Of a DNA stretch of 64,000 bases, positions 54,046 through 63,866 are shown piece by piece. The DNA is from Deltaproteobacteria bacterium (GTDB lineage: Bacteria; Myxococcota; Myxococcia; SLRQ01): assembly GCA_007130885.1 (NCBI GenBank), contig SLRQ01000066.1, positions 79,185 to 143,184 on the forward strand, in the 5' to 3' direction. Every line of letters begins with the position of its first letter. Positions within the stretch are counted from its first letter, which is position 1. The notes beneath the pieces were generated by a model. It made no database searches, was not told the DNA's origin, and saw nothing but the letters and a program-made list of their open reading frames with translations. The translations under genes and the position numbers were made by a program.

Positions 54046-55854
54046 ATGACAGCAAGACGAAGCATCGGCATTGACCTCGGAACCACCCATTGCTCGTTGG
54101 CCCATGTGGAGCTTGGGGATGCGTCCAAGAGCCCGAGCACCTTTGATTTGGAACAAGTGGTTCATTCGGGCGAAGTAGCCGGCAGGCCGCTTCTGGCCTC
54201 CTTCATTTACTTGCCCGGCGATGTAGAGCTGCCGGAAGGGGCGCTCGCGCTGCCTTGGGAGCCGGCGCCAAGCGGGGCTGTCGGTCTCTTTGCCAGGGAG
54301 CAGGGCGCGTTGGTGCCCGCTCGACTAGTCTCTTCGGCCAAGAGCTGGCTGTCGTACTCGGGGGTGGACCGCCGGGCGGCGGTGCTTCCCTGGGAAGCGC
54401 CGCCCGAGGTTCCGAAGCTATCTCCTCTAGAGGCGTCGGCAGCGTTTCTCGATCATCTCCGTAAGGCATGGAATGCCGCCAACCCGGCCGAGCCGCTCGA
54501 GGAACAGGATGTGATCCTGACGGTTCCCGCCTCTTTTGACGCGGTGGCTCGGGAGTTGACGGTTGATGCGGCCCGACTTGCCGGCCTGGGCGATAACCTC
54601 ACCCTCATAGAGGAGCCTCAGGCCGCGCTCTATGCATGGCTGGTCGGCGCGGGCGAGAGCTGGAGAGACAGGGTCGAGGTTGGCGATCTGATACTGGTTT
54701 GCGACATCGGCGGTGGAACCACCGATCTCTCCTTGATCGCGGTGCGGGAGGAAGAAGGAGCCTTGTTTCTCGAGCGGGTCGCGGTCGGCGACCACATCCT
54801 CCTTGGCGGCGACAACATGGATCTTGCCTTGGCACATGCTCTCCGCGCTAGATTGGAGGCCGAGGGCAAGACGCTCGATGATTGGCGAATGCGGGCGCTG
54901 ACTCACGGCTGCCGCAAGGCCAAGGAAGCCTTGCTCGCCGATCCGGACGCGAAGAGTCATGCCGTCGCGATACCCAGCCGAGGCACCAGGCTCGTCGGCG
55001 GCACGATACGAACCGAGCTGCCGAGGGATGTGCTAGAGCAGACCCTGGTCGAAGGCTTCTTCCCGGCTGTAACGGCTGAAGAGGGACCCAGAGCCCCCCG
55101 CCGGGTGGGCCTTACGACCCTCGGCCTACCCTATGCCCAAGATCCCGCCGTAACCCGGCACCTGGGCGCGTTTCTTCGAAGACATGCCGGCTCTGGAGAC
55201 ATCAAGGCCGAAGGCCAAGCATTGCCCCATCCCACGGCCATTCTCTTCAACGGGGGAGTGACCAAGTCCGAGCTTCTGCGAGAACGCATCGTCTCGATCG
55301 TGGGCTCTTGGATCGAGGCCGACGGTGGAAAGCCTCCCAAGGTGCTCGAAGGAACCGATCCCGATCTCGCCGTGTCTCGTGGTGCCGCGTACTATGGCAG
55401 CGTGCGTCGTGGTGGGGGTGTGCGAATCAGGGGCGGAACCGCCAGGGCGTATTACGTGGGAATAGAGCGGGCCGAGTTGGCGGTGCCGGGTGTGCCGCCG
55501 CGCGTCGACGCGGTTTGCATAGCGCCGTTCGGAATGGAGGAAGGAAGCGAGGTGGTGCTCCCACAGACGTTGGGTCTCGTGGTCGGGGAGCCGGCTTCTT
55601 TCCGGTTCTTCGCCTCATCCACACGCAGGGACGACGAAGTGGCCGATACGGCCGACCCAGGTTGCGAGAGTGAGCTCGAAGAGCTTCCTCCCATAGAGAC
55701 AACCCTTCAAGGTGACAGTGAGAAGGCTGTGGGGGCCCTAGTGCCTGTAAGGCTGCGTGCCCGGGTTACTGAAATCGGGACTCTGGAGCTGTCGGCGGAA
55801 GAGGAGTCGGGAAAACGCTGGAGGCTGGAGTACAACGTGCGAAGCACGGGGTGA
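54046..55854 (+). CDS. Hsp70-family protein (first)
   Basis: 602 residues. Hsp70 ATPase domain: GIDLGTTHCSLAHVEL, ADDQ-like VPASFDAVARELTVDAARLAG, LLVCDIGGGTTDLSLI, LGGDNMDLALAHAL. The C-terminal substrate region is short and not like canonical DnaK; no EEVD-like end. Role in cofactored folding or disassembly unknown. Part of a DUF2760-Hsp70-Hsp70 module. Confidence 0.88.
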   Translation: MTARRSIGIDLGTTHCSLAHVELGDASKSPSTFDLEQVVHSGEVAGRPLLASFIYLPGDVELPEGALALPWEPAPSGAVGLFAREQGALVPARLVSSAKSWLSYSGVDRRAAVLPWEAPPEVPKLSPLEASAAFLDHLRKAWNAANPAEPLEEQDVILTVPASFDAVARELTVDAARLAGLGDNLTLIEEPQAALYAWLVGAGESWRDRVEVGDLILVCDIGGGTTDLSLIAVREEEGALFLERVAVGDHILLGGDNMDLALAHALRARLEAEGKTLDDWRMRALTHGCRKAKEALLADPDAKSHAVAIPSRGTRLVGGTIRTELPRDVLEQTLVEGFFPAVTAEEGPRAPRRVGLTTLGLPYAQDPAVTRHLGAFLRRHAGSGDIKAEGQALPHPTAILFNGGVTKSELLRERIVSIVGSWIEADGGKPPKVLEGTDPDLAVSRGAAYYGSVRRGGGVRIRGGTARAYYVGIERAELAVPGVPPRVDAVCIAPFGMEEGSEVVLPQTLGLVVGEPASFRFFASSTRRDDEVADTADPGCESELEELPPIETTLQGDSEKAVGALVPVRLRARVTEIGTLELSAEEESGKRWRLEYNVRSTG

Positions 55855-55869
55855 GACATCCGCGAAGCA

Positions 55870-58680
55870 ATGAGCAAGCATCGATACATAGTCGGCATCG
55901 ACCTTGGAACTACTCACTCGGCTGTCGCCTACACGCCCGTAGGCGAGCCGGAGGTGAAGGTCTTCGATATTCCACAGCTCGTGTCTTTTGGAGAGGTAGC
56001 CGGCAGGCCACTTCTGCACTCCGCGGTATATCTTCCGGCGGAAGGTGAGTTACCACATGCAGCGAGGCGTCTCCCATGGGGTGATGCTCCCGGATACGTC
56101 GTCGGCGAGCTTGCCGTTCGGCATGGGGCGCGGGTTCCGGGACGTCTCGTATCCAGCGCGAAGAGCTGGCTCTGTCATGAAGGGGTCGACCGAACGGCTT
56201 CAATACTCCCATGGGGATCATCGGGGGAAGTCCCGGCCATCTCTCCAGTCGAAGCCTCGGCCCGCGTTCTGGCGCATATTCGGGCGGCCTGGGACGCGGC
56301 CCATCCCAACGCGCCGCTAGCCGACCAGGAGGTCGTCTTGACCGTTCCGGCTTCCTTCGACGAAGTCGGGCGCGAGCTGACTTTGGAGGCCGCCTTGAAG
56401 GCAGGACTCTCCAGGGATCGGCTGCGGCTGCTCGAGGAGCCGCAGGCGGCTTTTTACGACTGGCTGCTTCAGCACAAAGATCGTACCGCCGAAGCTGTTG
56501 GTGATGCCCGGTTAGCCCTGGTTATCGATGTAGGCGGCGGGACAACGGACCTTACTCTGATCCAGATCGAACATCAGGAAGCGGGCGTGCCGAAGCTTAC
56601 CCGGATAGCGGTCGGAGACCATCTCATACTCGGCGGCGACAACATGGACGCGGCGCTTGCTCGTCATGTCGAGGAATCCTTGGGGGATGGTAAGAAGACC
56701 GACGCAGCCGAGTGGGCCTCTCTCATGCAGTCCGCCCGAAACGCAAAGGAGGCTCTCCTGGGTTATGACCCTCCTGAAGAGATCAGGGTGACCATGCATC
56801 GACGCGGGGCCAAGCTGGTCGGCAAGGCTCGGACTCAGCCGCTGAAAAGGGAGGAGGCGGAGAGCCTTATTCTGGATGGCTTTCTGCCAAAGACGGCACC
56901 GGACGCGCTACCCCCGCGAAGTCGGCGTCTGGGCCTAAGTGAGCTTGGCCTCGCCTACGCCGATGACCCGGCGATTACCCGTCATGTCTGCGCGTTCTTA
57001 CGCAGGCATGTTCAGGCTGCTTCGGACACTGGGATCCGAGTATTCGACGGGTTGCCGAGGCCTGACGTCGTGCTGCTGAACGGAGGCGTTTTCGACGCTC
57101 CAGCCATCGTGCAGCGGGTATCGGAGGTGCTGGAGGGTTGGTACTCTGGAGAGGCTGTTCCGTTGCTGCGAAGGCATTCACCGAAATCGGGTGCGCCTTC
57201 GCCGGATAGCCGAAGGGAGGAGGGCGACGGACTCACTCTGGCGGTAGCCCGCGGTGCCGCCTGGTATGGGCTGGCTCGACGCGGCTTCGGAGTGAAGATA
57301 GGCGGAGGCGCCGCGCGGGGCTACTACATGGGAGTCGATGGGCCCGGGAGAGAGAAGCAGGCGTTTTGTGTCGTTCCAAGAGGTATGGAAGAAGGTACTT
57401 CCGCGACGGTCGGGGAAAGAGTCTTTCGGTTGGTGCTTGACTGTCCGGTCACGTTTCCTATCTACACATCCACCGGCGACAGGCACGACTCCATGGGAGA
57501 GGTGGTGGCGGTCGATGATGAGGATCTGTCGCCACTGCCGCCTCTTCACACGGTCCTCCGTGGAGCCGGCGAGAGAGGAAACGTGCCGGTTAGGCTGAAA
57601 ACCAGCCTAACCGAGATCGGAACCCTGGAGCTGTCACTGGTCACTGTAGAGCAGCCCGAGAGACGATGGAGGCTCGAGTTCGCGGTCCGTGGCGATGATG
57701 CGGCCGGTGGAGGCGCGGTGGTTGCTCCCATAGAGGCCCTGCCCCGCAGGTTCGATGAGGCTCGGTCGCTGATGGAGCTTTGCTACGGGCGCGCGGCGAA
57801 ACCGGTGGAGCCGCGCGAGATCAAGAATCTGTGGCGCTCGCTGGAGAAGATTCTCGGCAAGCGAGACGGCTGGTCGTCGGCGGCGAATAGGGAGCTTTGG
57901 GGAATCGTGTGGGGTGGAGCCAAGAAGAGGCGGCGCACTCCGGATCACGAGAGGGTCTGGTTCCAGCTCTCGGGCTACTGTCTACGTCCGGGGTTCGGTG
58001 CTCCCTTGGATGAGTGGAGAGTGGGCCAGCTCTGGTCGCTCTTCGAGCAAGGCGTGCAGTACACCACGGAAGCCGCGGGTTGGGCGGAGTGGTGGATCAT
58101 GTGGCGTCGGGTTGCGGGCGGCCTTTCGCCCGACCAGCAGGAGGAGCTTTTCGAAGCGACACGCCCGTGGCTGGAGCCCTCCGAAGGACGTCTGAAGAAG
58201 AAGCCCAAGGGCCCCCGGGTTCGTGGTCATGAGGAGATGCTTCGAATGGTGGCCTCCCTCGAGAGGCTCCCCGTCCAGAAGAAGATCGAGGCGGTCGGTT
58301 GGGTGCTCGATCGTCTGGAGACCGGCAATAGCCGTTCTTGGTGGCCGCTCGGCCGGATAGGAGCAAGGCACTCATTCTACGGGAGCGCTCACAACGTAGT
58401 GCCGCCAGCCGAAGCGTCGGCGTGGGTGGACAGGCTCTTGTCCCTTGATCTTCGCCGGGCGGACGGAGCGTCTTTCGCGCTCGCCCAAATAGCCAGGTTG
58501 ACGGGTGACAGAAGAAGAGACCTCGATGAGTCGCTACGGCGACGGGTCGCGGGCCGTCTCGAGGAGGGGGGTGCTCCCAAGGGTTGGGTCGAGATGGTGC
58601 TCGAGGTTTCGGACCTTACGGTGCAGGACGAGATGCGGGTCTTCGGAGACACCTTGCCCGTGGGCTTGAGGCTGGCCTAG
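55870..58680 (+). CDS. Hsp70-family protein with C-terminal DUF3731-like extension (second)
   Basis: 936 residues. The N-terminal ~550 residues are Hsp70-like: GIDLGTTHSAVAYTPV, VIDVGGGTTDLTLI, LGGDNMDAALARHV. The long C-terminal part (about 350 residues, from NREL, YCLRPGFGAPLDEWRVG, AEWWIMWRRVAGGL) has DUF3731-like features. ATG 55870 is 15 bp after the first Hsp70's stop, so both are in one operon. Confidence 0.87.
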   Translation: MSKHRYIVGIDLGTTHSAVAYTPVGEPEVKVFDIPQLVSFGEVAGRPLLHSAVYLPAEGELPHAARRLPWGDAPGYVVGELAVRHGARVPGRLVSSAKSWLCHEGVDRTASILPWGSSGEVPAISPVEASARVLAHIRAAWDAAHPNAPLADQEVVLTVPASFDEVGRELTLEAALKAGLSRDRLRLLEEPQAAFYDWLLQHKDRTAEAVGDARLALVIDVGGGTTDLTLIQIEHQEAGVPKLTRIAVGDHLILGGDNMDAALARHVEESLGDGKKTDAAEWASLMQSARNAKEALLGYDPPEEIRVTMHRRGAKLVGKARTQPLKREEAESLILDGFLPKTAPDALPPRSRRLGLSELGLAYADDPAITRHVCAFLRRHVQAASDTGIRVFDGLPRPDVVLLNGGVFDAPAIVQRVSEVLEGWYSGEAVPLLRRHSPKSGAPSPDSRREEGDGLTLAVARGAAWYGLARRGFGVKIGGGAARGYYMGVDGPGREKQAFCVVPRGMEEGTSATVGERVFRLVLDCPVTFPIYTSTGDRHDSMGEVVAVDDEDLSPLPPLHTVLRGAGERGNVPVRLKTSLTEIGTLELSLVTVEQPERRWRLEFAVRGDDAAGGGAVVAPIEALPRRFDEARSLMELCYGRAAKPVEPREIKNLWRSLEKILGKRDGWSSAANRELWGIVWGGAKKRRRTPDHERVWFQLSGYCLRPGFGAPLDEWRVGQLWSLFEQGVQYTTEAAGWAEWWIMWRRVAGGLSPDQQEELFEATRPWLEPSEGRLKKKPKGPRVRGHEEMLRMVASLERLPVQKKIEAVGWVLDRLETGNSRSWWPLGRIGARHSFYGSAHNVVPPAEASAWVDRLLSLDLRRADGASFALAQIARLTGDRRRDLDESLRRRVAGRLEEGGAPKGWVEMVLEVSDLTVQDEMRVFGDTLPVGLRLA

Positions 58681-58897
58681 GCCGTACGCTCCGGCTTTTT
58701 CCGATGGGTGCTTTGCACAAGGGGGGTCGCATTTATTTCGCGGGATGCTATTCTCGCGCGCCTTCGGGCCAGGAGAATATGAGCCTAGCCGGTCTCGTTC
58801 GAACTTAGATGGCCGTTGCCACAGTCGGCGAGATCGGTCCGTGGCGCCGGATGCTCGAGGTGAGCGCCGCACACATGAACCCACAGAAGGAACCTGC

Positions 58898-61486
58898 ATG
58901 CGAAAAGATTCAAGCTGGGTAGTAGTGAAGTATGGTGGCACGAGCGTGTCCAGCCGCGGCAACTGGGAGACCATTGCCGAGAACATGAGAAGATTGGTAG
59001 CCGCCGATCAGCGACCTCTAGTGGTTTGCTCGGCACTAAGCGGCGTGTCCGACAGCCTGCAGAGGTTGATTGACTCCTCGACTCGCGGAGAGCATGAGAA
59101 AGACGTAGAAGCGCTTTTGGCTCTGCACATGCGGTTTGCCGACGAGCTCGGGGTCGACGGGAAAAGCATCATCGCCGATGAGATGGAGCAGATCTTTCGC
59201 CTGTCGCAAGGGGCAGCGCTCGTGGAGGAGGCCAGCCCAGCCTTGCAGGCAAGGATGATGTCGATTGGAGAGATGATTTCCACCAAGCTGGGAGCGGCCT
59301 TCCTGGCCTCCCAGGGCATGGACGTGGGATGGTGTGATGCCCGCGAACTCTTAACCGCTGTACCGCTCGAACACGCTCCTCTTCGCAAGCGCTTCCTTTC
59401 AGCTACTTGTCCGTTCGAAGACGATCCGGAGCTGCGGGAGCGGCTCGCCTCGAGACCAGAGAAGGTGCTTTTGACCCAGGGCTTTATTGCTTCGGACGAG
59501 CAGGGACGCACGGTTCTCCTGGGACGCGGAGGATCCGACACATCCGCGTCTTATCTCGCCACGAAGCTGGGGGCCGAGCGTCTGGAGATATGGGCCGACG
59601 TTCCCGGCATGTTCAGCGCCAATCCGCATCAGGTCCCCAGCGCCCGCCTCCTCAAGCGCCTCGATTACGACGAGGCGCAGGAGCTGGCCTCGATGGGGGC
59701 CAAGGTTCTTCATCCTCGGTGCATCCCTCCCGCCAGGAGCAGGTCCATCCCCATTCACCTGCGCTGCACTCCCTACCCGGAGATGGAAGGCACCGTAATC
59801 GTGGAACAAAGCCCCGACGAGAAGGCCAGGGTCAAGGCCATCTCCGCCAAGAAAGGAGTAACCGTCGTGTCCATGGACACGCTCGGCATGTGGCAGCAGG
59901 TCGGGTTTCTATCCGATGTTTTCGCGGTGTTCAAAAAGCACGGCTTGTCGGTGGATCTGGTCGCGACCTCGGAGTCGAACGTGACGGTCACGCTTGATCC
60001 CGCCGCCAACCTGTTGGGTTCGGAGGTCAAGGACCGCCTGCTTTCGGACCTCGATGAGGTTTGTACCGCGAGCCTGAAGGACGACTGCGCGGTGGTGAGC
60101 CTGGTTGGTAGAGACATAAGATCCATCTTGTCGAAGCTGACTCCCGCCATGGAGGTCTTCGAGGAGCACAACGTGCACCTAGTCTCCCAGGCGGCCAGTG
60201 ATCTGAACATCTCGCTCGTGGTGGACGAGGAGCAGATCGACAGGCTGGTCAAGAATCTCCACGCCATGCTGCTGGCGGAGGAGCATCAGGATGCGGTTCT
60301 CGGTCCTAGATGGAGCTCACTGTCTCCCGACGAGGACTCCAACGGCGGGATATCGACCCCCTGGTGGAAATTGAGGCGAGCCGAGCTTTGCCGCATCGGA
60401 GAAGAGCGCGGCGCCGCTTTCGTGTACGACGCGGCTACGCTGGAGCGGCAGGCACGGTCTCTTCTCGAGATGAAGTCGGTCGACAGGATCTTCTACGCCA
60501 TGAAGGCAAACTCCAACGAAGAGGTTCTTCGCCGCTTGGAGTCGCTGGGCATGGGTTTCGAGTGCGTCTCGGCCGGAGAGATACGGCATCTACAAGCGCT
60601 TTTCGGCGATTGCGGAGGAAGGCTGCTCTTTACACCCAACTTCGCGCCGAAGTCGGAGTACGAGCTTGGATTCGAGGCGGGTGCCATGGTTACCTTGGAC
60701 AACCTCCACCCGGTGAACGCCTGGCCCGAGGTCTTCGAGGGTCGCGAGGTACTGGTGCGCGTTGATCCGGGCCGCGGCCGCGGGCATCACCGCTATGTGC
60801 GTACCGCGGGCTACCAGTCGAAGTTCGGGGTGTGCCCGGAGGAGCTGCCTGATCTGGCGAAGACGGCGGAGAAGCTGGGCATGCGGGTGAAGGGCCTTCA
60901 TGCACATGTCGGAAGCGGGGTTCAACACATACGTACCTGGTCCGATATCGCCGCCTTCCTCGAGTCGTTCTGCGAGCTGTTCCCAAGCGCGGATGTGCTC
61001 GATCTCGGAGGAGGTTTGGCCGTGCCGGAGCGCTACGGTCAGGCTCAGATCGACATCGATGAGATAGACAAGACGCTCGGGCGCTTCAAGGCGGCGCATC
61101 CGTCGCTCGAGCTGTGGCTGGAGCCTGGGAGATATATCGTCTCCGAGGCCGGAGTGCTTCTCTCCCGAGTGACTCAGCTCAAGACCAAGGGGAGCGTTCA
61201 CTACGTAGGCATCGAAACCGGGATGAACTCTCTGATACGGCCGGCGCTGTACGGTGCTCATCACCGAATTGCCAACTTGACGCGGCTGGGCGAGAAAGCC
61301 ACCGAGCACTTCGATGTCGTGGGACCGATATGTGAGAGCGGTGATGTTCTGGGTCACGGGCGAAGGCTGCCCCAGCCTCGCGAGGGTGACGTGATGGTCA
61401 TTGCCAATGCCGGGGCCTATGGGCGGGTAATGAGCTCGGAGTACAACCTGCGTGAGCCGGCCAAGGAAATAATGCTGGAACCGTAG
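58898..61486 (+). CDS. Bifunctional aspartokinase / diaminopimelate decarboxylase
   Basis: 862 residues from ATG 58898 (AAGGAA six bases upstream). N-terminal aspartokinase: VVKYGGTSVSSRGNWE, GRGGSDTSASYLATKLGAE, ACT-like tail with VSMDTLGMWQQVGFLSDVF. C-terminal PLP decarboxylase: DRIFYAMKANSNEEVL (PLP Lys in YAMKAN), HAHVGSGVQHIRTW, LDLGGGLAVPERYG, LEPGRYIVSEAGVLL. First and last steps of lysine synthesis in one chain, as in a few proteobacteria. Upstream 217 bp have no seen feature. Confidence 0.93.
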   Translation: MRKDSSWVVVKYGGTSVSSRGNWETIAENMRRLVAADQRPLVVCSALSGVSDSLQRLIDSSTRGEHEKDVEALLALHMRFADELGVDGKSIIADEMEQIFRLSQGAALVEEASPALQARMMSIGEMISTKLGAAFLASQGMDVGWCDARELLTAVPLEHAPLRKRFLSATCPFEDDPELRERLASRPEKVLLTQGFIASDEQGRTVLLGRGGSDTSASYLATKLGAERLEIWADVPGMFSANPHQVPSARLLKRLDYDEAQELASMGAKVLHPRCIPPARSRSIPIHLRCTPYPEMEGTVIVEQSPDEKARVKAISAKKGVTVVSMDTLGMWQQVGFLSDVFAVFKKHGLSVDLVATSESNVTVTLDPAANLLGSEVKDRLLSDLDEVCTASLKDDCAVVSLVGRDIRSILSKLTPAMEVFEEHNVHLVSQAASDLNISLVVDEEQIDRLVKNLHAMLLAEEHQDAVLGPRWSSLSPDEDSNGGISTPWWKLRRAELCRIGEERGAAFVYDAATLERQARSLLEMKSVDRIFYAMKANSNEEVLRRLESLGMGFECVSAGEIRHLQALFGDCGGRLLFTPNFAPKSEYELGFEAGAMVTLDNLHPVNAWPEVFEGREVLVRVDPGRGRGHHRYVRTAGYQSKFGVCPEELPDLAKTAEKLGMRVKGLHAHVGSGVQHIRTWSDIAAFLESFCELFPSADVLDLGGGLAVPERYGQAQIDIDEIDKTLGRFKAAHPSLELWLEPGRYIVSEAGVLLSRVTQLKTKGSVHYVGIETGMNSLIRPALYGAHHRIANLTRLGEKATEHFDVVGPICESGDVLGHGRRLPQPREGDVMVIANAGAYGRVMSSEYNLREPAKEIMLEP

Positions 61487-61578
61487 GTGTGCTCCTACTC
61501 GGGAAGGCCTCACAATCGTGGTAACATGTCCTTCCGAGCAACCGAGCCCTCACATCCCAGGATTTCTGCAAGGCGCCC

Positions 61579-63009
61579 ATGAAGCGATGCTCCAAGTGCG
61601 GCGGCACGATACGAGACGAAGCCGTTGGATGCACCAGCTGTGAGCCGCGTGCTCGCTCAAGGAGCAAGAGCGGTCTCGAGCAGTTGGGCAAGAGTGAACG
61701 ACCTTCCGGCGGTTTTCTCGGCCGCTGGGCGCGGCCCGCCACCCTCATTGCCATTCCGTTCGCGGCTGTGGCGGTCTGGGTGCTCGAGGCAAGGGTCGGA
61801 TGGCTTTTCGCTGCTTTTCTGGTGATAGCGGTGATCTCGCAGGTCATCCGGCGACGGCCCGCGCTCGACCTTCCCCGGGGGGTGACGGCGGTCCTGGCCG
61901 CGATGGTGGTGGCGGGCTTCGGCGTGAGGCTGCTTACACCGGCGGAGACCCCAATCCAGATGAGAGTCGTTGCCGAGGTCGAGTTCAACCGGCTGCTCGG
62001 GCGGGGCGAGAAGCTCTTGTCCGAGGGCCGGCACGAAAAAGCGGCGCAAGTTTTGGAATCGGCCCGCAGTGTCAAGAACGCGCCCAATTACGGCCGTTCT
62101 GCGAAGCCCTTGCTGGTGAAAGCCGCTGTGCTATCCGGTGACGAAGACTCCTTGCTTCAGGTCGCGAGGCAGGTTCTCTCTCGCGAAACGGACGAACAGC
62201 TTGCTGATTTGTACGGTTTTCGGCCCCATTACTGGCTGACCGGTGATCCAGGGATTGATGCCCGGCTGTACGACGCCATGAAGGTCGCTGCCAGGAAGCT
62301 GCTTTCCGAGCGTATGGAACAGGAGCTTGCCGAGAAGATCCGCGATGCACGCGCCGCTCTCGACGGTGGGAGCCTCGCGGCTCGTGAGGAGGCGCGCCGG
62401 GAGATGAGAGAGATGATCCGTGCCTGCACCGCCTGTGCTGGGATCGAAGAGGGCAGCCTTGTTTTGCATAAGCTCACCTCTTCCATTCGAAAGGATAGGA
62501 ACGAGAAGCTCGAGCATGCCATCGAGGAGGCTTCCTCTTTGTCCGAGAAGAAGAGCCTGGAGGAGCATCAGCAAGCCTTGCGGCGCCTCGCTCCGGCCTT
62601 GGCGAACTGCCGAGGCTGCCCCGCGGGACGAGAGGGCAAAGCGCTGCTTGAAGAGCTATCCGGCATCATCGAGGCCTGGCCCCTCGAGATGGAGGGAGTC
62701 GAGGATCTGCGAGCAAGGTTCGAGGAGGCAAGGGAACACGAGGCCCGGGCCATCGGGGTTCTGACGCGTTCCGAGCATTATGACTGCAAGTACGACCGGG
62801 CCGAAAAATGGCGCTCTTTTCGGCTCGAGGGGCGCTCGGAGGAGGTAGTGAATCTATACTGCCCGCGGGGCGAAGAGCACTGCGAAAAGATTGCCCGGTC
62901 TCTTCGAGAAGGAAGCCAGTCGACGGGAGCGGCGACGGTCATGTACCCGCGCTCCAACCCCGGTTGCGAGAGGGATCAAGCCAGGCTGCTCGGCTGGGAA
63001 CCGCACTAG
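61579..63009 (+). CDS. Zinc-ribbon membrane protein with helical repeat region
   Basis: 476 residues. An N-terminal zinc ribbon (CSKCGGTIRDEAVGCTSC) is followed by two or three membrane helices (WARPATLIAIPFAAVAVWVLE; GWLFAAFLVIAVISQVI; VTAVLAAMVVAGFGVRLL), then a long helical TPR-like part with Cys pairs (RACTACAG, NCRGCPAG) and a cysteine-containing C-terminus (NLYCPRGEEHC). No known family. Probably membrane sensor or adaptor; low certainty. Confidence 0.65.
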   Translation: MKRCSKCGGTIRDEAVGCTSCEPRARSRSKSGLEQLGKSERPSGGFLGRWARPATLIAIPFAAVAVWVLEARVGWLFAAFLVIAVISQVIRRRPALDLPRGVTAVLAAMVVAGFGVRLLTPAETPIQMRVVAEVEFNRLLGRGEKLLSEGRHEKAAQVLESARSVKNAPNYGRSAKPLLVKAAVLSGDEDSLLQVARQVLSRETDEQLADLYGFRPHYWLTGDPGIDARLYDAMKVAARKLLSERMEQELAEKIRDARAALDGGSLAAREEARREMREMIRACTACAGIEEGSLVLHKLTSSIRKDRNEKLEHAIEEASSLSEKKSLEEHQQALRRLAPALANCRGCPAGREGKALLEELSGIIEAWPLEMEGVEDLRARFEEAREHEARAIGVLTRSEHYDCKYDRAEKWRSFRLEGRSEEVVNLYCPRGEEHCEKIARSLREGSQSTGAATVMYPRSNPGCERDQARLLGWEPH

Positions 63010-63011
63010 GT

Positions 63012-63140
63012 CTCCCACCGCTGAACATACTCCTCCTCCCCAGGCAAATCGGACTTCCCAACCGGACATTTGGGATTGGCCGCAACGAACCCTGCCCTTG
63101 CGGCAGCGGCAAGAAGTACAAGAAGCGCTGCCTTCAATGA
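63012..63140 (+). pseudogene. Orphan SEC-C zinc-binding tail
   Basis: After the zinc-ribbon gene stop, another frame encodes PNRTFGIGRNEPCPCGSGKK then YKKRCLQ, a clean SEC-C motif (CxCx8CC-like: C, C, C) as at the end of SecA or SEC-C proteins. No start codon gives it a plausible N-terminus, so it looks like a 3' fragment of a lost gene; a longer ORF (62808-63140) overlaps the previous gene and is not convincing. Confidence 0.6.
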
Positions 63141-63275
63141 AGCCCGGGACCATCTTGGGCCAGTGGGTGCCGGAAGTACCGGCAGACTTACGGCCAGGAC
63201 GATTAGCGGCGGCAGAGTACGCAGGGTGTGGAAGGTCTTGGCGAAGGCTCACGAGAAGCGAAACATGTCGGAGTA
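63141..63275. other. Non-coding spacer among gene debris
   Basis: Region between two gene remnants with no supported feature. Confidence 0.4.
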
Positions 63276-63866
63276 CTAGTGATATCCGGCGCGCTTGAAT
63301 AGCCGGCTACTGAGCCCTGGGGCGTTCAAGCGGACAAGCTTCGGCTCTACGTTGTCGTTTCCAATGGTATCGCCATGACGACCGTTCTCATTCCCAACTC
63401 CCCGGCACTGTAGAGCGCCGGTTTGTTCATCGCCGTCCGTTGCATGACCGTAGGTCGTCTTTGCCACGGCAACCGCCGAGGGCTGTTCATGTGCAAGCGG
63501 CCTCCCATGTCCATCCGGCAATGCAACCTGCTTTCCACGCCCTTGGCCGTCGCTCGAACACCCACCGTTCTCGACCATTTGAGACAAGCAATCCGCATCG
63601 GTGCGGGAGCTAAGCTCCTGCCTTGCAGGCAGCTTTCTCACCGAAGAAGGAACCCGCGGCTTCGGCGAGATCCTAGCTATCAGCTCCTCTATCTCCCTTT
63701 TCGATTTGCCCGAAGCCTCAACAAGAAGCTCCTTGTGATTCTCAGCGGACAGATGCGGGGCTAGCAGGCGAAGCCCGGTGAGATGCACCTTGCCGCACCG
63801 AAGAGAGTCCAGCACCGAAGGCCACTTCTTCGATGTACGCGCAACCGTAATCCAGTTGTATGCCAC
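63276..63866 (-). pseudogene. HNH-endonuclease remnant
   Basis: The first ~80 residues, AYNWITVARTSKKWPSVLDS, CGKVHLTGLRLLAPHLSAEN and KSKREIEELIARISPKPRVP, match the N-terminal region of HNH endonucleases common in myxobacteria ('AAYKRIQAAR...HLSLL.LLAPHLT.EN...KREIEELIA'). The rest is out-of-character Gly/His-rich and no HNH motif remains; in-frame reading upstream gives no start. Most likely a frame-shifted, truncated pseudogene. Confidence 0.6.

Noticed and set aside
62808..63140. Full-length SEC-C gene
   Set aside because: Its first part overlaps the zinc-ribbon gene in another frame; only the last ~25 residues look real.
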